DNA of 64,000 nucleotides from a virus: positions 62,001-126,000 of IMG/VR virus record IMGVR_UViG_3300023184_000039. One strand, written 5' to 3'. Every line of letters starts with the position of its first letter. Position 1 is the first letter of the stretch. Both the position numbers and the translations under genes were made by a program. This document shows, piece by piece, positions 1-10,900 of the stretch. Below the pieces are notes generated by a model. It ran no database searches. It was given only the letters and a program-made list of their open reading frames with translations, and was not told the DNA's origin.

Positions 1-1
1 A

Positions 2-1819
2 GCGCGCCTGCCAATCATTTTGCGAAAGGATAACTCCCCAGATGGAGAAATCGTTACTGGTAGCAAAGCAAAGAAATCAAGCCTCTTAGAAGTACTAAAC
101 ACCAAATCAAACATTGGTGAAAATTCTTTTATATTTAGGTACAGGCTTTCCGCACAGTTGCTTCTTGGAACCCGTGGCGTATTTATTGAAAAGGTACGCG
201 GACGTGATGGGAGCATCGTCGGGTTGAACCTTCTGCCACCACAGCACACTGCACCAATTCCTGATGTTAAAAAATTTGTTTCTGGCTACGAAGTTACTAT
301 GCCAACTGGCGAAATAGTAGTTATGAAACCAGAAGATGTTTGCTGGATTCGACGCCCACACCCACTTGACCCATATCTTTCACTAACACCAATGGAGTCT
401 GCTGGTGTTGCTATTGAAATTGAGAATTTTGCAAAATTATATAATAGAAACTTTTTAATGAACGACGGAAGACCCGGTGGAATACTTGTTGTCAAGGGCG
501 AAATTGCCGACGACGATAAAGAAGAATTAAGAAATAGATTTAGAGGAAACCTGTCTCGCGCAGGATTGACGACAGTACTGTCTGCTGATGATGGTGCCGA
601 ATACGTTGATACGAGTTCGTCTCCTAGGGATGCTGCGTATATTCAAATGCGACAGATTACCAAAGAGGAAATTCTTGCATCGTTTGGTGTTCCAGAAACA
701 GTAATTGGCAATGCATCTGGAAGAACATTTAGTAATGCATCAGAGGAGATTCGGGTGTTTTGGATGGAGACAATGCTTCCCCATCTTGAGCCACTTGCCC
801 GAGCACTTGATGAATTGGACGAAGAGAATTATGTTGATTTTGATTTGTCCGAAGTTCCAGTCCTTCAGTTGTACAAGCAAGAACGAGAAAGATACCTTAA
901 AGATGAATTGTCGCAGGGTTTGATTTCCGTTAATGAGTACAGAATTTCAAGCGGAAGAAAAGAAGTTGATGCTGACCTTGCTGACTCACTTCTAATGAAT
1001 CCAAACTTGACACCGATTGCAAATACGAAAAAGAAAATGGAAGAACCACCAGTGATGGCGCCAGGGGCACCAGGGGCACCAGGCGCACCAGGTGAACCAC
1101 CACCACCGGGGATGGAAGGTATGCCACCAAGCGAACCACCACCATCGGGTCTAGACCCAAATACAATGGCTGGCGCTCTTGCTGCTGCATCCGCAGGTGG
1201 ACCACCAGCAGATGCTGGATTTCCGGCAAGTGCCCCACCACCGCCAATCGGTGTAACGGCAAATGCTATGGCCCCAGTCCCCGCAGGAGCCGCCTCAGCA
1301 GACACGATGCTTGCCTACAAGACAGAAGAAATGAACAATGCCCTAGAGCGATGGACGCAAATTCTTGACCGTTCGCTAGAGCGAGTTCTTGAGCGCCAAC
1401 AACGAGTCGTTTTGGAAAAAGCTGGTGGTGCAAAATCCAAGAAGGCACTATATGCAGGAACCATGCAGCCAGATTCCATCTACGGTATTGACATTTGGGA
1501 AAAACAAATGGACGAGGACATCAAGCCAGTTGTGACGGCAATAATTAGGGATTCTGCAGAAATGAATAGCCTTGAAATTTCGTCAATGGAGATATTTGAA
1601 AAAGCCACACGTCATATGAACAGAATCAAAATAGTCAATCACAACATTGGCGAGCAGATAAAGTCGGCAATATCAGATTCCCTGAATGTCGCTGGGGAAG
1701 AACCAAGACACGAATTTCTTCGCAATGAACTAGTGCAAGTTTATACAAATGCACTTGGGAAAATTCGCTATCAGGTCGCATCTGATGAGGCTCGTCGTGC
1801 TTGGGAGAACAGTTTTTAA
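2..1819 (+). CDS. HK97-type portal protein (5' end cut by window)
   Basis: Forms the dodecameric portal at the head vertex through which DNA is packaged. The frame is open to the left edge (residues reading RLPIILRKDN precede the first possible TTG start at 20), so the N-terminus lies outside the window. The body has the phage portal pattern: a segment where the protein refers to a right-hand landing loop (NDGRPGGILVVKGEI) followed by a helical stretch and the ASFGVPETVIG segment typical of HK97-family portals. Residues about 340-430 form a Pro/Gly/Ala-rich low-complexity stretch with three GAP repeats (nt 1060-1240), absent from most portals; it is followed by a charged helical C-terminus. 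The giant protease gene lies 105 nt downstream, the usual portal-protease order. The family assignment is secure; the role of the Pro-rich tail is unknown. Confidence 0.88.
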   Translation, partial: ARLPIILRKDNSPDGEIVTGSKAKKSSLLEVLNTKSNIGENSFIFRYRLSAQLLLGTRGVFIEKVRGRDGSIVGLNLLPPQHTAPIPDVKKFVSGYEVTMPTGEIVVMKPEDVCWIRRPHPLDPYLSLTPMESAGVAIEIENFAKLYNRNFLMNDGRPGGILVVKGEIADDDKEELRNRFRGNLSRAGLTTVLSADDGAEYVDTSSSPRDAAYIQMRQITKEEILASFGVPETVIGNASGRTFSNASEEIRVFWMETMLPHLEPLARALDELDEENYVDFDLSEVPVLQLYKQERERYLKDELSQGLISVNEYRISSGRKEVDADLADSLLMNPNLTPIANTKKKMEEPPVMAPGAPGAPGAPGEPPPPGMEGMPPSEPPPSGLDPNTMAGALAAASAGGPPADAGFPASAPPPPIGVTANAMAPVPAGAASADTMLAYKTEEMNNALERWTQILDRSLERVLERQQRVVLEKAGGAKSKKALYAGTMQPDSIYGIDIWEKQMDEDIKPVVTAIIRDSAEMNSLEISSMEIFEKATRHMNRIKIVNHNIGEQIKSAISDSLNVAGEEPRHEFLRNELVQVYTNALGKIRYQVASDEARRAWENSF

Positions 1820-1924
1820 TTTCAGTATTTAGATATAGTGAAATGAGCCCGTAAAAGGCATTAGTTGCACTGAAGGCAAGTAAAACTGGATTACTATTTA
1901 TATCAATCCTAACGATTGGTCTTT

Positions 1925-4900
1925 ATGAATAGTGATTTTAAATTCAAATCAAACCCTGGCGTTGTCAACATTGACGAAGCACAGGGCATTGTTGAATGTT
2001 TCGTTGCCGGTATCGGGAACAAAGACAGCGTTGGCGACATTGTTATTAGTGGTGCTTTTGCAAAGAGTTTGACCCGAAGGAAGCCACGCGTTGTTTGGGG
2101 ACACAGTTGGAACGACCCAATCGGCAAAGTTCTTGAGATGTACGAAGTTCCACCAAATGATTCTCGCCTACCAGCAAAAATGAAGGCGGCCGGAATTGGT
2201 GGCTTGTATGCCCGTGTTCAATTTAACTTGCAGTCAGATAAGGGCAAAGAGGCATTTGCGAGCGTTGCCTTTTTCGGTACAGACCAAGAGTGGTCAATCG
2301 GATACAAAACAATAGATGCAATTTTTGACCCTAATCTTCAGGCAAATGTTCTTAAAGAAGTTGAACTGTATGAAGTTTCTCCAGTCCTTCACGGTGCCAA
2401 TCAATTAACTGGAACCATCTCGGTTAAGAACCACCCAGTCAGTTCGGCGATGCCAACGATGATGCCAATGACAATGGACCAAATGCCTCGGATAGTTATT
2501 GTTAGTTCTGATTCGATTGGCGAACCACAAGAAGAGCGCGAAGAAGACGATGAGCAGGAGTTAAATCTTTTTGCCGAGGGATTAGCGCAACCATTGACCG
2601 ATGAGCAAAAAGCAAAGATACAAAGCGAACTTTCGGAAAGAACTGGTTCAAAGGTAGAAATAACCCATGCAACCGAGGGTTCAATAGTATTCAAGAGGAC
2701 GACAACAGACGGAAAAACTTCCATGTACCGAGTTGGGTATCACACCCCAGACGATTACAACACCTTCATGTTCGGTAAGCCAGAAATTTATGCTGATGGG
2801 GAAAAGCCTCAAGCCGAAACAGAAATTCAGTCAAAGCCAAACCCAGACACACCAGTTGTACTTGCTGATGGCGGGGCTTCTTACCGTGACAACGAACAAC
2901 AGATGTCATCATTCCTCGGTTCTGAAGAGAATGTAAACCCATGGGGCAAATCATTAGCAATGCATCTCATTCAATTGCCGGGATATTCAATGAAGGATGC
3001 ATCGCAAAAACTTTCTTCAATTTTTGAATACCACAAACTTGATGTTGTTGAAACAAATAACGGTCTACTTGTAACCAGTCAGTTGTCATCGGATGCAATG
3101 GATGCATTGCAAGTTGCCGTAAAGGGGATTGGTCAAGCACTTGGTCAATCTGCTGGAACATTGCGTTCAATGTCAGAGGGATTTAACCCACATGCAATTG
3201 ACGGTGACAATGATGGTTTTGCACAAGACAACACTGCATTCATGCGTCCCTATATTCCAATCGGAAGTCTTGATATAAACCTTCCAGACATTGGTGGAAA
3301 AAAACGTAACTCTTCTGATTTATTGGACATGCCATCGCTGGGGTCAAAGATTCCCGATGGTGACCCATCACTACTGTCTGGCACTGAGCGCGAAGCCGCA
3401 CTTGCTGCAGGAAAATTAACTCCTCGCACGCGCGAAGACATGATGTTCCTTGCTGACAGAAGACCAAATAATCCAGGTCTCGCCAAGTATTGGGACATGA
3501 ATGACAATGAACTCACACTTGCTGGACAGCGACTCAAGAGTCAGCGTGCTTCTGTTTCAAGTAACGAGCGCGGTCCAATTGATGCGGAACTATACAAAAT
3601 CTCACATGAGTTCACTCGTCGCCAATCGTACGAGCAACAGTTTGGCAAGAAATTCACTCCGTCAAAAGACGGTAAGAAGAAACCAGAAAAACTAAATGCC
3701 GCTGGTCGTACCGCCGAACAAGAAGCTCAACGGATGGAAAAATTTAGAGCCGATGCCGATACCGAGATTGTTGATGATGCAAGAGCACTCGGTTCGCGCT
3801 CTGGGGAGAAACCGAAGAAACCAAATACTGCTGGTCGTACTGCCGAACAAGAAGAATTGCGAACGGAAAAATTGCGCGACGGTGCAAACGACGACCTGAT
3901 TACAGATGCATATGACCGTGGCGAACTTGGTTCACGTTCAAATCCAGAACAGAGTGCGGCAGGACAGAAAATAATTGAAGACATGCTGGTTGCTCGTGGT
4001 TACGGCAGAGAAGAAGCCGGCAACATGCTTGACAACTGGAACGAAAACGACAACGGCACAGAAGAAATTCTTAAGTCAAATAAAAATGACCTTCTTGCTT
4101 CAATTGAAGAACATTGGTCAAATGCACTTGACAGAATGAATGACGATAAAGAGTCTCGCAGTCTTGGCTCACGCAGTGGCGAAAACCCAACACCAGACTA
4201 CCAAGACCAGTTTGATTCCGTTGTTGAAAAATGGTTTGACTCGCTACCAGACAGCAAGGAACGCGTTCAGGAATATCTTGACGAAGGTTTTGGTAAACAG
4301 AACGCTCGTGAAACAGCAATAGAAAAATGGATGGAATTAGAACAGAGTGAAAATCCAGAACTGTTCATGGACGAAATCCAGAACAGAATTGACGACTTAA
4401 ATGAAAACAGATGGGACGACTACCAGTCTCGTAATCTGGGTTCGCGTTCAAAGCCACTTGGTTCACGTGGTGACAAAGACGAATCAAACCGAGAAGAGAC
4501 ATTGGCTCAACGCCTAAAAGAAATTGATGGACTTTCTGCTGAGGAAGGATACATACCAAGACGCGGTCCACAACCTAGCGACCTTCAGCGTGACATGTAC
4601 GAGGAATTTGCAAGGTACGGTAACCAAAACGATGTTTGGGATTATCTGAACACTAGATACAGTGTTGAGAAATCTGATTACAGTGAGCCAGGATACTATA
4701 CAAATGAAAACAATTACAATCTCAGTGGCGCAATAAAAGACTCCATGTCCGAAGAGGACATGCGGAACTTTTTGAAAGCAGTAGCCGAATATGAGGCCAG
4801 CCCAGACTACGACGTATACAAAAAGGGAGGCCCCCTATACGACGAGTTGAACAAAAATCCGAAGCCACTCGGTTCACGTAGTTCTGACCCAATTGATGAG

Positions 4901-7900
4901 GCAATGAAGAAGCCTTCCAAGCCAGCAAAAATTCGTGAATACGGCGCCGAAGAGTATCAAGAATTTAATACCAGCAGGAACAACGACCCTCAGCAAGGTT
5001 TTGATGAACCAGTCTCTGATGATTTCAAATCTCACGAAGATGGCTCAAAATTTGTTGGACATACGGTTACCTTTTCCGATGGAAGAAGGGGCGTCATCGT
5101 CCAGGGTTATTGGCCAGAATATGAAATTATAGACAACGATGAATATCCCCCATCATTCATCTTTGACAGGGTTGGGAGTATTGATATTGCCGTCACACAC
5201 GACAAAGATGGCAATCGCCTAGATAAAATTCAATATGAAAAAGCAAAATTTGACCAAGAGTCAGACCTTGCGATTGCAAGCGAAGAATATCCATTTGAAT
5301 ATTACAATGACCCCGAACTCGCAGATGAGTTTAGTAGGTCATCCGTTCAGATTGACGACAACAAGGTAAGCCTTGAGGAGGTAGAAAAACTTAAACAACG
5401 CCCGAGCAAGCCACTCGGTTCACGTGGTGCACGCAAATCAACAGATGACTACAAAGATTTGGTTGATTGGTTGCCAGACCCAACCTCTGGCTCAACGAGG
5501 AAATACACAGATACCACCGATGGCGCCCTCAAGGTTGCCGAGGACAGGTATGCACTCATTCATGCTCGTCGTGAAATTGCCAAGGAAATGGCAGAAGCGA
5601 ACGGCGTAGAGTGGAAAAAGAACATCAGTATTTATGATGTATCAAAAGATGATGACGATATAGACATATTGGAAGACCTAACCAGCAGAATCAACAAACT
5701 CAATGATTATGTGACTGCACAAGACAAAGAATACAGACAAATTCGCAACCAAGAGAAAAAGGTCTACAAATCTGATTCGGAACTATCAGATATTAAGAAT
5801 TCAATAGACCTCGCTCTTGAAGGTTACGAAGGTACCGAGCGTGATATTGAGGAATATTCGGGCGACAATGCCGTGGACTGGTTCACTACAACACCAGAGG
5901 AAAATACAAAAGAACTAGCAGATAGTTTGAGGGATGACTTGGAAGAGTTGACCATTCACGAGGACGAGAATGGAAACGAGACACTCGCTAGAGAGTATTC
6001 CGAAGATATTGCCGAAGCAAAGACCCTGATAGATAAGGGCACACCAGAAGATTTGCAAAAAGCAATAGAGGTAATGCAAGGTGCTATTCGCAAGCAATCT
6101 GATGATTACGATACTGCTGCAAGAAATTACGAAGCTGAGGGTGACGAACTCCTTGGCCGTGGGTATAGACCAGTTGACTTGCTAGACGAAGATGTGGACT
6201 TTGCCGATGACACCTGGGAGTATGACGACGATTTAGACATAAAGGATGTTGGCGGCAAATACTCCATAATTCCCGACGAACTCTATGGCCCAGAACCAAC
6301 AGACAGTCCTTTCCATAGTGGCAAGGAGTCAGTTGACTATTACATGGGTCGGTCCAAGAATGCCCAGTACCTGAAACAGCAGGGCGTAGGACGATATGCT
6401 CTTGGCTCACGCTCGCAAGCGGATTCAGAGGGGCAAAAACCACCACGCAGAGCGGTTCTGATGTCGATGGACCCCAAGAATTCCAAACTTGCAAGACAGA
6501 TTGATTACGACCCACAAAATGGTGACCTCACTGTTTACCGCAAAGATGGCAAAAAAGAAACATTCAAAAATGTTTCTTATGACCGTGTTCGTGCGGCCGG
6601 AGTAAAAGACGACCCAGATACGCTCATTAATGCACTTCAGAAAGAGCAGAACAAGCCACGAAGTGGCTCGCTTGGTTCACGTCAAACATTGCAAAAGATT
6701 GATGTTGGCGACAGCCAGGCAATAGACGACATCCATTACGACGATATGCGCAAAGAACTGCATGTCGGTTTTACATCCCCAGATGGAGAGACTCGTCGGT
6801 ACACATATTTTGGTGTTTCGCAAGATGAGGCAGATGCCATTGATGCATCACCAAGCAAGGGTCGTGCAATCAACGACATCAAGAGAAACCACGATGTGGA
6901 GAAGATTGATTCGTCTGCCCTCAAGAGAGTGACTGGGACCAGCGACGAGCGCATGATTAGCCCCCTTACTGATTCTTCTGGAAAATATCCAGGTATCGGC
7001 GAACCAATTGATGTATCTGGAAGTTCTGCTTTAGAGGATGCTTTCTACGACCCTCGTAAGAGAGAGTTGGTTGTCAAATACAAAGATGGTGGCTCGTATG
7101 TCTACGAGCAAGTTCTTCCCGGAGAAGCAAGTACATTAAATTCTGCCCCAAGTAAAGGTCGTGCAATTAACGACATTAAAAAGAATCACTTTGTTCGCAA
7201 GTATGAAAAAGAAGCCGGCTCGTCAAAACTTGAATGGAGCGAGACAAGCGGAACCAGTTCGGAAACTTCTGGTCGCTCGGGTCTTGACTACACAATTGAA
7301 AAACAAGCAGATGGAACCTTTTCTGCTGAGGCTGGAAAATCCACATACTCCTACCAAGACGGTCCCGATTTTGAAACCGTTGACACAGCAGACGGATTTG
7401 AGACAGAAGATGCCGCAAAGACATGGGCAGCACAACACGATTTTGCTATTATTGAAAGAGAATCAGGATACGACAAAATTGACAGAGACAATGAGAGGGC
7501 TCGTAGGAACCAACCAGTAGATGTTGGTTACAGTTCAGCACTCGAATCTGCAAGTTGGGATGAAAGAAACAATGAATTAAGCATCACGTACAAGGGTGGA
7601 AAGAAATACATCTACTCAGACTTCACTCAAGACGACCTTGACAAATTTGAAGCCAACCCAAGTAAGGGCAGAGCAGCAAACGAAGTCAAAAAGAATCACC
7701 CAGTCCGCAAGGCAGACAGTGGCCCACTTGGTTCACGTTCCACCGGGAAGTCATCTCCATCAAGAGCGGTCATTCCAACAATGCCAGACATTGATGGAAT
7801 GGATGAACAAGATGCATCGGACGCATTAGAAAAATCCAATGAAGAGTTGCTTGATTTTATTGATGAAACAGAAAAACTGGCAAGAATGTCGCGTGGTGAC

Positions 7901-10900
7901 GATAACTACAACAAATATTTCGGTGGTGCAGTTCCATACATAGAAGAACTATCCAAGAACCATGACGGTTCAGTTGAAGAGCGTAGTATTGCTTTGGAAC
8001 AAGCAATTGACCAAGCAATGTTATATAGTCAGGATGTTGGTTCTTTGGGTGACGAGCGTGAGTCTCGCGAACTCGGTTCGCGTTCTGGTGCAGGTATCTA
8101 TCGCAGTCCTGGGCGCGGTGCTCCACGACCAATTCGCAGAGATGAAGGACTCCGTGAATTGACCCCATTTGACGAACTCCCGCCAAAGGTTCAAGAACGT
8201 GTCAACGAAAGTGTCATGGAATATCTCTATGACGAAAATCGCGGCATGTATTATGACGCCCAAGACGGCGGCGTTGACATGGATGAATTCCTTTCAGATA
8301 ATGCAGGATTCCATCCATATGGATATGTGGCTTTGACAGACAAGGAAAGAGCCCAAATTCGCGAACAAATGATGGATAGGTTTGCACCAAGAGAATACAT
8401 GGATGAGTATGGCGACGAAGTAGATGCAATGATTGCCAACTGGGACAAAGAAGTGGAAGTAAACCCAGACGAAATGGTTGATTTGCTGGACAAGAACAAG
8501 GATGACTATGTTGAGGCCATTCGCGATGCATGGGATATTGAGATGGATAGGCAACTCAATTCTCGTGAACTCGGTTCACGTAGTTCGGGCAACATTGACG
8601 ATGTTGATGTAAGTGGGTCAAGTGCTCTTGATTCTGCCTACTACCATGCGCCAACAGGTGAACTCGTAGTTGGTTATGCCAATGGAAGAAGTTATGTCTA
8701 CGAAGGAGTATCCAACGAAGAATTCCAAAACTTTAATGACAGCCCGAGCAAGGGCAGGGCTATCAACGAAATCAAGCGCACACATAGCTTCCGAGTTGCC
8801 AGTGATGAGGACAGAAATGACCGCATTGCAGGTGACAGAAGTGAAAGTGATGCAATGTCAAGAGGTGCTCTTGAGTCAAACTGGAAGAGAATCGGTTCAG
8901 CAGAACAACAACGATATCTTTCCCGTGAAACCAATAGTGCAATAAGTTCTGGTTCTGGTCAATCAACGGACGAACTTCTTAATGCAGCAAAAATGAGAGC
9001 CATGGATGACAGAAACATGGCCGACCTAGAAATGCAAGCAGAGTCGGTTGGTTCTGGTGGACGAAGCATTGATGTTTCTTCGAGTCAGGCACTCAACCGA
9101 GTGACATACGATAAAGAAAACGAATTACTCTCTGTTGAATATCGCGGCCGTGACGGTAAGGGTGCTGGAACGGTTTACGAATACCAAGGTGTCCCAGAAG
9201 ATGTTGTAGCAAGCCTAGAGTCGTCAGACAGCCGGGGTGCAGCACTTCGTCAAATCAGAGACGACTACGAATTCACTACTCGTGATGCACTGCCAGATTC
9301 TGCATATGACAAAACATCAAGCAAGCCACTCGGTTCAAGCAGCTCCAACAATACCCCTAATTTCAATCGTGAAGACATGGGTAAAATTCTTGACCGCGTT
9401 AGACAAACGCGAGAATTCCAAGACCTTGAAGAAGTCCAAAATACTCTTGACGGATACATGGAGCGTTCTCCAAGCAGAACCCGTGCAAGTTATCCAGAAC
9501 TTGATAAAGAAGAAGTAAGGGTAAGCAAACTGCTTGTTGAGAAGCGCAACGAGATAATTGCGGAGATGCTTGATGCTGGTGAAATAACAGACATTTCTGG
9601 TAAGCGTAAGCCACTCGGTTCGGGTGGGCGAATGGGGCCACGACCAGATGATTCTTCATATGCTCGTGACCTTGCAGACCAACGAAACAGAGATTATGCA
9701 GCAGGGGCCTACGCAACAAACCCAATAGGTAGATTTGCAGAAAACACAGATGGTGATAAGCCGTGGGTTTCGTATGAAGACCTAGACGCCGATGTTCGTG
9801 GCGAAATTGAGCAATCATATTATGAAAGCAATCCTGGGAGCCCACGTCCTGGAGCACGAGACTGGGACTCAGATTATGCACAAAACGACTTTGAAATGAA
9901 CCCAGGGAAGTATGGGTATGCGGACGAGGCAAGTTTTGAAGAAGATTTTTCTGCCGATATGGCAAGGTTTGAATCTAGGCGCAAGCGACTTGGTTCAAGT
10001 AGTGGCTCTTGGCCAACACCAAGTGGATATGAGCCAGACGAGTTCAACATGAACGAAGCAATGTCGCAGATTGGTCGTGGCAATATTGCTGCAATCTCTG
10101 GTGGCAGAGTTGTTAAGCGTGGCAATGAAATGGTTCTCCCAGTCAACAGGAATCAACAAGTAGTTGTTGGTTACAACGGCGGCTCGGATACCTATTACGT
10201 TCGAGCAGAACAAATAATCACAAGTGGCAAAGATAAAGGTAAACACAAAATCCTCGCACAATGGGGTGAGGTTTATGCAGAAAATGTTGGAGAAACGGCA
10301 TACAACGCATCTTTGAAACCATCAATGCACAGTGAAGAAAATGCAGATTTCTGGAAGACATCAGACCTTATTCCAAAGAACACGCTTGTTGACGGTGAAA
10401 CCGGAGAGAAGATATCAAACGCAGGACCACTCGGCTCACGTGGTTCACCCGGAAGCACTCGCCCAGGAATGGGTGTCTATACCGAAAACAGCGACGACAT
10501 GCTTTACGACGAAGCAAACGGACCAAGAAACTCAATTAGGCGTCGTGGCAACTATTCGCCACCAAACCAAAGACTGCTTGCAAGACAAGACAGAGCAGAA
10601 GCAATTGAAGAACTTGCTCAAAAAAATATTACACGGATGGATATTCTCAGAAAGACAAACCCTAAGAGATTTAGGGAAATGCTCAAGCGAGAAAATATAG
10701 ACCGTAGGGATTGGCGAGAACTTGCATACAGAGATGCAACAAATGCAATTGACCAACTTGCTAGGTATCAAGAACGCCGAGCCAGCGGTAACGGCATTAG
10801 AAGACCGCCTGGCGGCAACCTCCCAAAAGTTGACCCGTCACCACGGGGTGACGGACTCTCGCCGTTTGCAAACCTGAAAGACGGCGACATCGTCACTCTT

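Noticed and set aside
865-1305. Long minus-strand frames opposite the portal Pro/Gly-rich region
   Set aside because: They are shadows of the low-complexity GAP/PPP repeats in the portal gene, with biased composition and no ribosome site.
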